A stretch of 64,000 bases of DNA, taken from Haloprofundus salilacus (lineage in GTDB: Archaea; Halobacteriota; Halobacteria; Halobacteriales; Haloferacaceae). The position numbers and the translations under genes were made by a program. Within the stretch, counting starts at the first letter, position 1. Every line of letters starts with the position of its first letter. The stretch is from assembly GCF_020150815.1 (NCBI RefSeq), contig NZ_CP083723.1, forward strand, positions 124,001-188,000, given 5' to 3'. Shown here in pieces: positions 25,390 to 35,475 of this stretch. The notes under the pieces are model-generated. The model saw only the letters and a program-made list of their open reading frames with translations, ran no database searches and was not told the DNA's origin.

Positions 25390-28326
25390 ATGACAGATGA
25401 GGCTGGGGATAACCCGTTCTCTTCACAGGAGGGGTTGAAGGAATCAGCCGACACCCATCAACACCCGCAGGATGATCGTGACCTTCAGTTTCGCGCTCTA
25501 GTCGACGCCGTCGAGGAGTACGCGATTTTCCGCCTCGATCCCGACGGATACGTCGCGAGCTGGAACTCCGGCGCCGCACACATCAAGGGTTATGCTGAGG
25601 AGGAGATCGTCGGCGAGCATTTCTCGTCCTTCTATACCGAGGAAGACCGTGCAGCCGGAATCCCTGAGGGGAACTTGGCCGCTGCGGCTGAGCAGGGATC
25701 CATCGAGGACGAAGGCTGGCGTGTGCGCAAGGACGGGTCGCAGTTCTGGGCGAACGTCACGATTACGACCATCCGAAACGACGACGGCGACCTCGAAGGA
25801 TTCGCGAAGGTCACGCGCGACATGACAAATCGAAAGCGAGCTCGCGAGGAACATCAGCTCCACCTATCAGTGAGCCGGTCGGTGGCAGAAGCGACGTCGC
25901 TCGAAGCTGGGATCCAAGCAGCGCTTGAGGAGGTTTGCGAGTGGACCGATTGGGTCATCGGGCAGGCATGGATCGTGACTGACGACAGAACAGCCGAGCG
26001 ATTGCCCGTGGCTTACGTCGAGGATCCGAAATACACACCCTTTGAGGAGTCTTCTCGCGACTTCACCTTCGCACCTGACGAGGGAATCCCCGGACGAGTC
26101 ATCGAATCGGGTAAGCCTGTCTGGTTCCCCGACGTCACCGATGTCTCCGAAACCGTCTATCCACGCACGGCTCTTGCGTCCCAGTTCGGTCTTCAAGCGG
26201 GGGTAGGCGTCCCCGTAATGACGGAGGGAGAAGTGGCGGTAGTGCTCGAATTTCATATGGCGGAGGAGCGCGGCATAGACGACCACCTCGTCGAACTCGT
26301 CAGCTCGATCGCGGCCGACATCGGAGGTCTAGTGGCTCGGAAGCAGATCAAAGACGAACTCGACCGCGAACGGGAACTGCTCGCGGAGATGATGGATGCG
26401 GCCCCCGTCGGGATTTCGGTCCACACCGCCGATGGCCAGGTCGAGCGGATGAACGAGCAGGCGATGGCCCTTCGCCACCTTCGCCCAGACGCCGCGAAAC
26501 TCGACGCCGACGACCGTGTGTTCTTCGACGAGAACGGAAATCGGGTTCCCGCGGAAGCACGTCCATTCGCGCTCGTCCGCGAGTCCGGCAGACCTATCTA
26601 CGACTGGACGGCGAAAATCGAACTCCCCGACGGCAAGCGCAAGTGGCTCTCGATCGACGCTGCTCCCATCGAGAGCGACGACGGGACGCTCGACCGGGTC
26701 GTCATCGTCGAAGACGACATCACCGAACTCCGCGAGCAGTACCGCGCGGTCACCGAGTCGATCAACGACGTAATCGTGACGATCGACGAAGATAGCGTCA
26801 TCCAATCGGTCAACCCGGCGGTCTCCGATATCTTCGGATACGACCGGATCGAACTGATCGGCGAGTCGCTGACCGAACTCATGCCCGAAGAGTACCGCGA
26901 ACAGCACCACGCGGGCATCACACGGTATCTGGAAGCCGGCGAGCGAGCGCTCGATTGGGATTACGTCGAGTTGCCCGGGAGGCACGCAAACGGGGCGGAG
27001 ATCCCGTTGGCGGTCTCGTTCAGTGAGGTCCGGTATCGCGGTGACCGGTATTTCACCGGCGTTATTCGCGATATCTCCGCGCGCAAGGAAGCCGATCGGA
27101 GGCTCGAAACCCGAGCCCACCAGCAAGAAGCCATAGCCGAGTTCGGGCAGTTCGCCCTCGAGGCCGACGACCTCGACGAACTGATGCACGAAGCGGCACG
27201 GAGAGTTGCGGACGTTCTGGACAACGCTTACTGTAAAGTGCTCGACCTCGACCCGGATGAGCGCAAGCTCTTGTTACGGCAAGGCGTCGGCTGGCAGGAG
27301 GGAATCGTCGGACGCGCTACCGTGGCCTCCGACGATAACTCCCAGGCGGGCTACACGCTGCTCTCCGATGAGCCCGTCATCGTAGAGGACCTCGACAGCG
27401 AGACGCGCTTTTCCGGCCCCGACCTTCTCACCTCCCACGACGTCAAAAGCGGTATCAGCACTATTATTGGCTCAGTCGACGATCCGTGGGGAATCCTCGG
27501 GACCCACGACACCCACCGCCGGAAGTTCACCGAGGAGGACGTTAACTTCGTTCAGAGCGTCGCAAATATCCTTGCGGAGGCGATCGAGCGCCATCGGTAC
27601 CAGGCGGATCTCGAGCGGTTGGTCGACGACTTAGAGGAGTCGAACGAGCGGTTAGAGCAGTTCGCCTATGCGGCCTCCCACGACCTCCAAGAACCATTGC
27701 GGATGGTATCGAGCTACCTCCAGCTTATCGACCAGCGGTACGCGGACGAGCTGGACGAAAACGCCGAGGAGTTCATCGGCTTCGCTATCGACGGAGCCGA
27801 GCGCATGCGGGAGATGATAGACAGTTTGCTCGAGTACTCTCGGGTGGAGACGCGAGGAGACCCACTCAAGCCGGTTGACTTAGATCCCATCCTCAACGGC
27901 GTAATCGAGAACCTCCAGGTAAAGATCGAGGAGAGTAACGCGGAGATCACCGCCGATCCTCTCCCCCGGGTCAAGGGCGATGCCAGCCAGATCCGCCAAG
28001 TGTTCCAGAATCTCCTCGATAACGCCATCGAGTACTCGGGCGACGAACCGCCGCAGATACGTGTCACCGCCGAGCGTGACTTCGATGTGCACGTGATCTC
28101 GGTCCGCGACGAGGGGATCGGCATCGACCCGACCGCTACCAATCGCATCTTTGACGTGTTTCAGCGTCTCCACACCCGCGACGAGCATCCGGGAACCGGC
28201 ATCGGACTCGCCCTCTGTGAGCGGATTATCGAACGGCATGGTGGCGAGATTTGGGTCGACTCGGAGCCGGGCGCGGGATCGACATTCTCGTTCACGCTTC
28301 CGGTCGCGAGCCCACCGGAGACGTGA
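25390..28326 (+). CDS. Multi-sensor histidine kinase (PAS-GAF-PAS-PAS-GAF-HisKA-HATPase)
   Basis: About 978 residues from ATG 25390. The order is a PAS domain (about 35-150, GYVASWNSGAAHIKGYAEEE), a GAF (about 160-310), two PAS (about 320-440 and 445-565, including IQSVNPAVSDIFGYD), a second GAF (about 580-725), a HisKA with FAYAASHDLQEPLRMVSSYL, and a HATPase with N box NLLDNAIEYS, G1 DEGIGIDP and G2 GTGIGLALCERI. There are no transmembrane segments, so it is a cytosolic sensor, possibly of light, redox or small ligands. No response regulator is adjacent, so it is an orphan kinase, as is common in haloarchaea. Confidence 0.92.
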   Translation: MTDEAGDNPFSSQEGLKESADTHQHPQDDRDLQFRALVDAVEEYAIFRLDPDGYVASWNSGAAHIKGYAEEEIVGEHFSSFYTEEDRAAGIPEGNLAAAAEQGSIEDEGWRVRKDGSQFWANVTITTIRNDDGDLEGFAKVTRDMTNRKRAREEHQLHLSVSRSVAEATSLEAGIQAALEEVCEWTDWVIGQAWIVTDDRTAERLPVAYVEDPKYTPFEESSRDFTFAPDEGIPGRVIESGKPVWFPDVTDVSETVYPRTALASQFGLQAGVGVPVMTEGEVAVVLEFHMAEERGIDDHLVELVSSIAADIGGLVARKQIKDELDRERELLAEMMDAAPVGISVHTADGQVERMNEQAMALRHLRPDAAKLDADDRVFFDENGNRVPAEARPFALVRESGRPIYDWTAKIELPDGKRKWLSIDAAPIESDDGTLDRVVIVEDDITELREQYRAVTESINDVIVTIDEDSVIQSVNPAVSDIFGYDRIELIGESLTELMPEEYREQHHAGITRYLEAGERALDWDYVELPGRHANGAEIPLAVSFSEVRYRGDRYFTGVIRDISARKEADRRLETRAHQQEAIAEFGQFALEADDLDELMHEAARRVADVLDNAYCKVLDLDPDERKLLLRQGVGWQEGIVGRATVASDDNSQAGYTLLSDEPVIVEDLDSETRFSGPDLLTSHDVKSGISTIIGSVDDPWGILGTHDTHRRKFTEEDVNFVQSVANILAEAIERHRYQADLERLVDDLEESNERLEQFAYAASHDLQEPLRMVSSYLQLIDQRYADELDENAEEFIGFAIDGAERMREMIDSLLEYSRVETRGDPLKPVDLDPILNGVIENLQVKIEESNAEITADPLPRVKGDASQIRQVFQNLLDNAIEYSGDEPPQIRVTAERDFDVHVISVRDEGIGIDPTATNRIFDVFQRLHTRDEHPGTGIGLALCERIIERHGGEIWVDSEPGAGSTFSFTLPVASPPET

Positions 28327-28511
28327 TTTCGCCTCAGTAGACCGATTCGGATGCGGTCGAGCGGCGACTTATCGAGCAGCCCTGCTGATGAATACGCGCG
28401 CTACATCCGGAAGAATTGCCGAAACCAACCAAACCACTGTCAGAAGCTGTGCGCTGAACGTAGAGACTGAATCTACGAAACGCTTTCTGCTGTCTGGTTT
28501 GTAGTCAAGGT

Positions 28512-28733
28512 ATGTCCACGACTGTCACAACCCCAGACGCGGACGAGACGTGTGAGTACTGTGGGTCGCGTATTTTCGACCACGACCCGATTTGCGTCCG
28601 TAACTGTACCGACGATTGCGGATCGCCGCTATACTTCTGTAACTACGCTTGTCTCTCGACGTACATCGCCGAAAACGACCTGACTACTGGCAACGCTTGT
28701 GAATGGTCGCCTGATGAAAGTGACTGTTGGTAA
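28512..28733 (+). CDS. Cysteine-rich micro-protein, putative zinc finger
   Basis: 73 residues with cysteines in CEYCGSRIF, CVRNCTDDCG, FCNYACLS and NACEW, enough for two zinc sites. From memory, near-identical small proteins (CEYCGSxIFDHDP...) are widespread in haloarchaea with no known function. The ATG follows AAGGT at a good distance. It stands alone. Confidence 0.8.
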   Translation: MSTTVTTPDADETCEYCGSRIFDHDPICVRNCTDDCGSPLYFCNYACLSTYIAENDLTTGNACEWSPDESDCW

Positions 28734-28856
28734 GTAGGCCCCCTGTACTGAACGGATTCTCTCCTGTTGACCAGCTATCGACTCGTGCTACGTTCGCGCC
28801 CTCTGTTCGGCATGCGATTTCTATCATGTTTTGTATATTTCAATAGACCGTCGCGG

Positions 28857-28908
28857 TCTACAGATGAGCAAGGCGAGTGTCTCGGGGCTTGACTCCGAGG
28901 CGGTTCAC
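28857..28908 (+). repeat. IS-end-like hairpin repeat, copy 2
   Basis: AAGGCGAGTGTCTCGGGGCT to GAGGCGGTTCAC matches the copy at 20135. CTCGG and CCGAG can pair around a TTGAC loop. It lies in the 270-base gap before the DUF2270 gene, which otherwise shows nothing. Confidence 0.45.
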
Positions 28909-29003
28909 TCTCTGACTCGAAGAACACGACTGACCCGTCCTAGGAACGTACTGTCTTCGTTTCTCGACAGCGACGATTTCCCGCTCAGGAACCGACGTAG
29001 CGT

Positions 29004-29711
29004 ATGAACGATCACAGTTCTCCTGTCGATTCTCTCGACGACGAAGACGAAGAGGTCGCTGCCGAATTCGCTCACGATGCAGAAGCGCTCCTATCGACGA
29101 TTCCCCACTACTACCGGGGAGAGGTCAGCCAGGCGAACAACGCCCAGAATCGAATCGATCAGACGACTAACTGGGTCGTCACGATAATCGCAGCACTCCT
29201 CTCGGTCGTGTTTGCCGGCCCGGGCATCTCCCCGAACCTGCTGCTCGTCGGTATCGTGATCCTGGCTATCTTTCTCAGCTACGAAGCTCGGCGATATCGC
29301 TTCTACGACCTCTACCGAAGCCGAGTACGAATCGTTCAACAGAACGTCTTCGCGAACGCGTTAGATCCTAAAGGAGTAGAACACTCGGAGTGGCGCGAGG
29401 AACTGGGTAGAGATCTTCGCTATCCGACGTTCAAAGTGACGATGCTCGAGGCCCTCTCGCGACGCATTCGTCGAATATACGGTCTCCTGTTCGTCATCGT
29501 CGGCATCACATGGGTCGTCAAGGTCACTATTTTGACACCTGAAGCGGCGTGGTTCGACGACGGAGCGTTGCCGGGAATACCGGGAACGGTCGTTGCGGCC
29601 GTACTTTTGGTCGTGTATCTCTGTCTCGCGGTTGTCGCGTTCTGGCCGAACGCCCGTGAAGCGGCAGGGGAGATATACGGAGAAGAGCCGGGGAAGTGGA
29701 AACGTGATTGA
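29004..29711 (+). CDS. DUF2270 integral membrane protein
   Basis: 235 residues with four hydrophobic segments. The family pattern is visible: HYYRGEVSQANN, RIDQTTNWVVTIIAALLSVV, LSYEARRYRFYDLYRSRVRI and WREELGRDLRYP. No function is known for DUF2270. An acidic, disordered N-terminus of about 30 residues precedes the domain. It converges with trmB, whose stop is 71 bases beyond. Confidence 0.85.
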   Translation: MNDHSSPVDSLDDEDEEVAAEFAHDAEALLSTIPHYYRGEVSQANNAQNRIDQTTNWVVTIIAALLSVVFAGPGISPNLLLVGIVILAIFLSYEARRYRFYDLYRSRVRIVQQNVFANALDPKGVEHSEWREELGRDLRYPTFKVTMLEALSRRIRRIYGLLFVIVGITWVVKVTILTPEAAWFDDGALPGIPGTVVAAVLLVVYLCLAVVAFWPNAREAAGEIYGEEPGKWKRD

Positions 29712-29782
29712 TATCCTCCCTGCCACGATGCGAGGGTTTAGTTCATACTTCGCCGCGGGAGACGTTCAAAGAGAGATTGGCA

Positions 29783-30859
29783 TCACTCGATTTTCCCGAC
29801 GACGAACCGCTGGCCTTCGATATCTTCGACCAGCGCGCCCCACCCGCCGACGCTGACGACTTCGTCGCCGGTGTCGAGTTCGAGCGTCGCCGCCTCGACA
29901 AAACTCGACAGTAGCGGTCCGGCGTCCCCATCGCCGGCGACGTAGTTCACATCGGCTACGCGGCCAGTGAGTTCCCGTTTTTGCCGTCCGGTACGGTCCT
30001 GTCCGGTCACGGTGAGCGTCACCTTGCGGCCGGCCTCCACATCATCGTGGATGTCGCGGATGCACTCGCGGATGTTCGTGTAGGTCGCGGGCAACGAGCC
30101 GTCGCGCGCGGAGTACAGCGGTTCCCACGTCTCCCAAAACGCTGTCTGGAAGTGCGAGTCGAAGACGCGCGACAGCGAGTAGTCGTTGACGAGCACGCCG
30201 TACTCGTGATTCGGATGCAGCGGCGCTTCGGGCGCGAAGCAGACGTGGATACGGTCGGCGAGGACGAGAAACGGCGTCGGTAAGGTTCGAAGACGAACTT
30301 CGGTTGCCACGCCCGCGAAGGCGAACTCGCGTTCGTCGACGCTGTCGCCGGATGACTCGGGCGTCAGCGTGAGTTTGACGACGACCCCGCGGTCGACGGC
30401 CGCCGACAGCACGTCGCGGAATAGGTCGAACTGCGCGGGCGTCAGCGCCAACTGGAGTTCGTTCTCGGCGTCCTCGATGGCCTCGCGCGCACGGTCGAAG
30501 ATAGAAGAGAGAGGCTTGAGCACGCTGACGCGGTGGTTCTCGACCGTCGGACGCTCCCAGCGATCTCGAATCTCCGCGGCCGCGTTCGTCACCGTCTCCG
30601 CGTACGCCTGTAGGTCGCCGACGACCGCCGAGGGGTCGTGCGCGCGGGCGTGCAGGCTCCCCTGTTGGTACGTCTCGATGTAGCCATCGCTCTCGAGGTT
30701 GCGAAGGACGTCGTAGATGCGCGCCTGCGGGACGCCGCAGGCGTCGGCTATCTCGGTCGCGGGGGCGCTGCCGAGTTCGACCGTCGCGATGTAGGCGTCC
30801 GCCTCGTACTGGGTGAGTCCGGTCCGCTCTAACGTCGAGCGGAGTTGGTCGGTGTCCAT
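29783..30859 (-). CDS. trmB: TrmB-family sugar-sensing transcriptional regulator
   Basis: 358 residues. An N-terminal winged helix (LTQYEADAYIATVELGSAPA then TEIADACGVPQARIYDVLRN) is followed by a coiled linker and the TrmB sugar-binding domain with its HxxxxYGVLVND and VGGWGALVEDIEG motifs. TrmB proteins bind maltose, trehalose or glucose and control sugar uptake or gluconeogenesis genes. It lies about 7 kb from the debranching enzyme and the ruined sugar transporter, so it may have regulated them, but several unrelated genes intervene. The target is therefore uncertain. Confidence 0.9.
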   Translation of the reverse strand: MDTDQLRSTLERTGLTQYEADAYIATVELGSAPATEIADACGVPQARIYDVLRNLESDGYIETYQQGSLHARAHDPSAVVGDLQAYAETVTNAAAEIRDRWERPTVENHRVSVLKPLSSIFDRAREAIEDAENELQLALTPAQFDLFRDVLSAAVDRGVVVKLTLTPESSGDSVDEREFAFAGVATEVRLRTLPTPFLVLADRIHVCFAPEAPLHPNHEYGVLVNDYSLSRVFDSHFQTAFWETWEPLYSARDGSLPATYTNIRECIRDIHDDVEAGRKVTLTVTGQDRTGRQKRELTGRVADVNYVAGDGDAGPLLSSFVEAATLELDTGDEVVSVGGWGALVEDIEGQRFVVGKIE

Positions 30860-31148
30860 GCTCGGATACCGAATAGAGGGAGTCCGGACGGTTTCGGCGT
30901 TTCGGTGTTCCGACGGACGAGCGATAGCTCGCCTACGACGCCGCGCGACGAGTTCGGTTCAAGTGACTCTGGTGAATCCCGCACGCGGAGATAGGTTTCA
31001 GAAGCCGTGCTGAACACAGGTGGAAACGCTTCGTCCGAGATGGATTCGTTATCTACGACGACGGACGTTCTTCGAGGTCAGCACCGGCGACCGTTGTCAC
31101 TCCTTTACACCACAGAAAGTACTTGTAACCAGAATTAAAAATCGACTC

Positions 31149-32282
31149 GTGGTCTCCCGTCGTTCCCTCCTCCAAAGCGGAGTCGTTGCTGGTCTCGTCG
31201 GTCTCTCCGGTTGTACTACACTGTCACCCTCGCCGGTCGACACGGTATGGCGTTACGAACTCGGACGGGCTATCGGTGGCAAGCCGTTCCAGATTCAGCC
31301 CACCGTGTTAGACGATTCGATTGTAGTCAACGACTTCCATACGGTCGCAGTCTTAGAGACAGATGGGGTCGAGCGGTGGAGTCACGAGTATGAACCGACG
31401 TCGGTCAACGGAAATGAAAGACGGTATGACAACTATCTAGTCACAGGTGTCGGCGCCGACAGTGAGCGCGTCTATGTTCCCGAAGCTGAGGGACTTACTG
31501 CGTTCGATATCGACGACGGTGACCGTCTGTGGCAGAGCGAGGCCCGCCCACCCGACGGCGTATCACTCCTCGCCACCGAATCGACCGTCTTCAGTGCCGG
31601 TATAGCGTTCGAGCCAGACACCGGCGAGGAACGCTGGGATGTCGAACGGTTGATCGAGGGACCGGGACCGCTCATAACCGACGGCAGGGCCCTCTTCGGA
31701 GATCTTCAGGGTCGCCTCCACGTGATCGATATCGAGAGTGGTGACCATCACTGGCGATTTGATATCCTGGAAGACTGGATACAGTGTCGGCCAGCTACAG
31801 ACGGCGAGACGATATTTTTCGGAAGCGGAACCACAGACCTCGAAGAAGGCCGTTGCTATGCGTTCTCGGATACCGGCGACCGTCGCTGGATGCGATCACT
31901 CGATGCGGCAGTACACTCGACGCTATCGGTGGTTGACGGTCGCCTCTTTGTTGCGACCCACCGCGGCAGTGTGTACGCACTCGATTCGGACGATGGGACC
32001 GAACTGTGGAAATTCACCGGTCAAAATACGCTCAATTCGCTCTTTGGCAGACGGTCGATGACGAGCATGCAGGCGGACTTCTCTCCGACCGTAGTGAACG
32101 ACAAACTGTACGTCGTCGACCCCAACGGGACGCTTTCAGTGCTGGACGCGGCCACGGGCGAGCGGCACAACCGCTACGAGGCTCCCTCGAACGGCTTCAG
32201 AACGGCACCCATAGTTGACGGTGACCGACTGTATCTCCGTACGCCGACCGACCTGTTCGCTGTTGAGCGCCCCTTAGACTGA
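31149..32282 (+). CDS. PQQ-type beta-propeller lipoprotein
   Basis: About 377 residues from GTG 31149. The N-terminus VSRRSLLQSGVVAGLVGLSG plus C is a twin-arginine lipoprotein signal. The rest is a series of propeller blades of the form DxxTGxxxW (AFDIDDGDRLWQSEA, ALDSDDGTELWKFTG, VLDAATGERHNRYEA), as in BamB-like and PQQ-repeat proteins. No enzyme residues are evident, so a scaffold role on the outer face is likely. It converges closely (4 bases) with the hydrolase gene at 32287. Confidence 0.87.
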   Translation: MVSRRSLLQSGVVAGLVGLSGCTTLSPSPVDTVWRYELGRAIGGKPFQIQPTVLDDSIVVNDFHTVAVLETDGVERWSHEYEPTSVNGNERRYDNYLVTGVGADSERVYVPEAEGLTAFDIDDGDRLWQSEARPPDGVSLLATESTVFSAGIAFEPDTGEERWDVERLIEGPGPLITDGRALFGDLQGRLHVIDIESGDHHWRFDILEDWIQCRPATDGETIFFGSGTTDLEEGRCYAFSDTGDRRWMRSLDAAVHSTLSVVDGRLFVATHRGSVYALDSDDGTELWKFTGQNTLNSLFGRRSMTSMQADFSPTVVNDKLYVVDPNGTLSVLDAATGERHNRYEAPSNGFRTAPIVDGDRLYLRTPTDLFAVERPLD

Positions 32283-32286
32283 CGAT

Positions 32287-32736
32287 TTACACGCCGCCGA
32301 GCCACGGCAGAAACGCCGCGGCGAGGTAGCCGTACCACTGAATCGCCCACGAGATGCCGAGCCAAAGCAGTCCCCACGGTGCCGAAAATCCGACTGGCCG
32401 GACAGGCCACTCCGCGCCAGGGTTCGTCTGTCTGCGCGGATAGACGTAATCAGCCAAGAAATGCAAGCCCATCCCGAGCGCGAGGAAGTGAATCGCCGTC
32501 GCCACCGAGGGAACCGCCGACAGCACGTCGAGACGCAGCGCCGCTTGATACAGGAGCGTCGGGAAGAGAAACGTGTGGAGTAGCCACGAGCGGTGGGTGT
32601 CTGCTCGGAAGGCGTCCAGTACAGGCAGCAACACGCCAACGACCAGCGGAACGGCGACGATGGGATGAGACCCGAACGCGACGGCGAGAAACGCCACCGG
32701 GATGGCGCTGGCGACGTGGAGTTCTCGGCTGGTCAC
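32287..32736 (-). CDS. Small membrane protein, DUF457/YdjM-like metal-dependent hydrolase
   Basis: 149 residues with about four hydrophobic segments. Histidine/aspartate motifs LPVLDAFRADTHRSWLLHT and GMGLHFLADYVYPRR fit the DUF457 (YdjM) membrane-bound metal-dependent hydrolase pattern. The start overlaps the upstream gene's stop by 4 bases (ATGA), so the two are coupled. The biochemical role is unknown. Confidence 0.65.
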   Translation of the reverse strand: MTSRELHVASAIPVAFLAVAFGSHPIVAVPLVVGVLLPVLDAFRADTHRSWLLHTFLFPTLLYQAALRLDVLSAVPSVATAIHFLALGMGLHFLADYVYPRRQTNPGAEWPVRPVGFSAPWGLLWLGISWAIQWYGYLAAAFLPWLGGV

Positions 32737-33434
32737 ACGAGTTCACCCCGATACGCGAGGACGATTCGCTCGGCGCCCTCCCCGGTGGTCTCATCGAAGG
32801 AAACGACTTCCAGGAGCGCTAACAGCCCTGGCAGGAGCAACACGACCGCGATTCCGACTGCGATGCAGAGTCCGAGCAACAGCGCAGCGAAACAGCACTG
32901 CAGGACGCTGAACGACGGCGTCTCCAGTAGGTGGTAGGCTGCATCTCGGAGCGCCGTCGTCGCCGACGGGCCGTCTGTCTCCTCCGGTGCGCGGGCAATC
33001 AGCGACGCGGCCCGAAAGAGGATGACGACGACGATTACGACGGCGTACAGTCCGGCCAGCGCGCCGAGCAGGAACGTCGGCCGACGGACCGCGAGCGCGA
33101 TAGTCGAGTAGGCGTACGTCGTCGCGACGACGGCGAGCGCGAGAAGGCTGAACGGGAGGCCGCGCCGGAGATTAGCCCGAAACGACTCACGAAACGCGGC
33201 CAGCCGTGCCCGTTCGCTCACTGAGTGTCACAGAGCCTCGCCCTCGACGACGTCCGTCAGCGTCTCGACGAGCGCTAGCAGTGCCGCCCCGAGCGTGAGA
33301 AGGTGGAGCGAGGCCAACGACGTAGCGACGCTCAGCGCGACGACGGTCACGAGGTCGGAGTACGCCGCGCGGCCGAACGCTGCGATGGCCGCTATCGGGT
33401 CGAGGCGCTCCGTCTCGTCGGTCGTCGAACGCAT
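32733..33434 (-). pseudogene. YesL/DUF624-like membrane protein with an internal TGA
   Basis: One frame runs from ATG 33434 to 32733 but is cut by a single TGA at 33228-33230: VVEGEAL, stop, HSVSERARLAAF. The part before it (FGRAAYSDLVTVVALSVATS plus two helices) and the part after it (FRESFRANLRRGLPFSLLAL and three helices) together give the YesL layout, about 233 residues. A TGG to TGA change would restore a Trp. GTG 33221 could restart the second half. YesL-like proteins often accompany sugar ABC transporters. Confidence 0.65.
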
Positions 33435-33587
33435 CGCTCTTGTGGGCGCACGCCGGACGCAAAAGCGCTCCGGTAGTACACTATTCCGGTAGTTTCTACG
33501 CCGCGTTCCGTGACGACTGTTACGGCCACCACCGGCAAGAACCCCCCACTGGCGTGGCTCTTTGAGGTCTATTTGCTAAGAGGTGGT

Positions 33588-35255
33588 ATGGACACCAGTA
33601 ACCTCGACAGTTTCACTTCACGCCGGTCGACCGTCTACGGTCGCCGCGGCGTGGTTTCCACGAGCCAACCGCTCGCCGCGCAGGCGGGTATCACCACACT
33701 CCAAGAGGGCGGCAACGCCTTCGACGCGGCCGTCGCCACCGCAGCAGCGCTGAACGTCGTCGAACCCACCTCGACGGGTCTCGGCGGCGACGTGTTCGCG
33801 CTCTACCGCACCGCCGACGACGAGGTCGGCGCGATGCGCTCCTGCGGCGGCGCGCCTTCGGGCACGAGCATCGAGAAGGTCCGCGAAGCCATCTCCGAGG
33901 CCGACGAGGAGACGCGTTCGTCGTGGTATCCGGCGTCGCGCGGCTACGCCGTCGACTCCGCAGAGGACGCCGGGATGCCGTTTCTCGGCCCGCACGCGGT
34001 CACTGTTCCCGGGACAGCCCGCGGGTGGGAGACGACTGTCGAAGAACTCGGTCGGCTGACGCTCGGCGAGGTGCTGCAGCCGGCCATCGAGTACGCCAAC
34101 AACGGCTACCCGGTCACCGAAGTCGTCTCCGCGCAGTGGCAGCACGGCGAGGAGCTGTTCAAATCGGAGCACGCCCGTGACGCCTACCTCTTCGACGGGA
34201 AAGCACCCGAGACGGGCGATATGGCGTCGTTGCCGAAACTCGGCGCGACGATGGAGCGCATCGCCGAGGAGGGCGCGGACGTCGTCTACGAGGGCGACAT
34301 CGCCGAAACCATCGCGAGCGAGATTCAGGACCTCGGCGGCTTCATGACCGTCGACGACCTCGCGGACTTCGAACCGGAGTTCATCGACCCCGTCTCGACG
34401 ACGTACAACGGCGCGGAGATATACGAACTGCCGCCGAACAACCAGGGACTAATCGCACTGGAAGCGCTCAACATCGCCGAGGAACTCGGCGCATCCGAGC
34501 ACCCGCTCGACTCTGCAGAACGCGTCCACTACTTCGCGGAGGCGATGAAGCTCGCGTTCCACGACGGCCACCGCTACATCACCGACCCGGAGTACGAGGA
34601 AATTCCGCCGTTGGCGTCGAAAGAGTGGGCGAAAACGCGCGCCGAAGGCGTCGGCGAGACGGCCAACCACGACGTGAGCTTCGGTGTTCCCGACGCCAAC
34701 GCCGAGGATGCCGACACCGTCCTCCTGTGCGTCGCCGACGACGAGGGCAACGTCGTCTCCTACATCAACTCCCGATTCGCCGGGTTCGGTTCGGGCGTCG
34801 TCGCGGGCGATACGGGCATCGCGCTGCAGAACCGCGGCGCGTCGTTCTCGTTGGATCCCGACCACCCCAACTCCCTGGAAGCCGGCAAGCGGCCGTTCCA
34901 CACGCTCGTTCCCGCCGTCGCCAAACTCGGCGAGGATGACTGGGCGGCGTTCGGCGTGATGGGCGGCTACATGCAACCGCAAGGCCACGTGCAGGTCATC
35001 TCGAACGTCGTCGACTACGACCTCTCGATTCAGGCGGCGCTGGATCGGCCGCGCTGGCGCTACCGCGAGGACGGACAGTTAGCCGTCGAGGAGTTCTCCG
35101 ACGCAGGCGTACCGACGGCGCTCACCCGGATGGGCCACGAGGTCCAGATTCTTGCGCCGCTGATGTTCGGTGGCGCGCAGTTCGTTCGCAACGACGGCGG
35201 CGTGCTCTCGGCGGCGACGGAACCCAGAAAGGACGGCAACGCGCTGGGCTACTGA
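33588..35255 (+). CDS. ggt: Gamma-glutamyltranspeptidase-family hydrolase
   Basis: About 555 residues from ATG 33588. The family pattern is clear: VVSTSQPLAAQAGITTLQEG then GNAFDAAVATAAALNVVEP, STGLGGDVFALY, TVPGTARGWE, ELPPNNQGL and VMGGYMQPQGH. The autoprocessing nucleophile is likely the Thr of AEDADTVLLCVADDEGN. No signal peptide is seen, so it may be a cytosolic glutamyl hydrolase or cephalosporin-acylase-like enzyme rather than a periplasmic transferase. Haloarchaea use gamma-glutamylcysteine as their main thiol, which makes it a plausible substrate; this is inference. Confidence 0.92.
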   Translation: MDTSNLDSFTSRRSTVYGRRGVVSTSQPLAAQAGITTLQEGGNAFDAAVATAAALNVVEPTSTGLGGDVFALYRTADDEVGAMRSCGGAPSGTSIEKVREAISEADEETRSSWYPASRGYAVDSAEDAGMPFLGPHAVTVPGTARGWETTVEELGRLTLGEVLQPAIEYANNGYPVTEVVSAQWQHGEELFKSEHARDAYLFDGKAPETGDMASLPKLGATMERIAEEGADVVYEGDIAETIASEIQDLGGFMTVDDLADFEPEFIDPVSTTYNGAEIYELPPNNQGLIALEALNIAEELGASEHPLDSAERVHYFAEAMKLAFHDGHRYITDPEYEEIPPLASKEWAKTRAEGVGETANHDVSFGVPDANAEDADTVLLCVADDEGNVVSYINSRFAGFGSGVVAGDTGIALQNRGASFSLDPDHPNSLEAGKRPFHTLVPAVAKLGEDDWAAFGVMGGYMQPQGHVQVISNVVDYDLSIQAALDRPRWRYREDGQLAVEEFSDAGVPTALTRMGHEVQILAPLMFGGAQFVRNDGGVLSAATEPRKDGNALGY

Positions 35256-35475
35256 GCCTTCCGCGCCGACCGGCGGTGTGCTGAGCCCCCAGTCGTCAGC
35301 GCAGGTCAAGTCATTGAACTGAATGGTATTTCTCACACATTGCAAACGCCTTCGACGGACGTTGCATCGCTCGGCGGAAACCGAGAACATATTTTCACCC
35401 CGAGCGTGAATAGGCAGTTGTGACACCTCTACGTCTTCTGTCCCTCCTCACGCGCAGACTGGGTGGTGGTAACGC

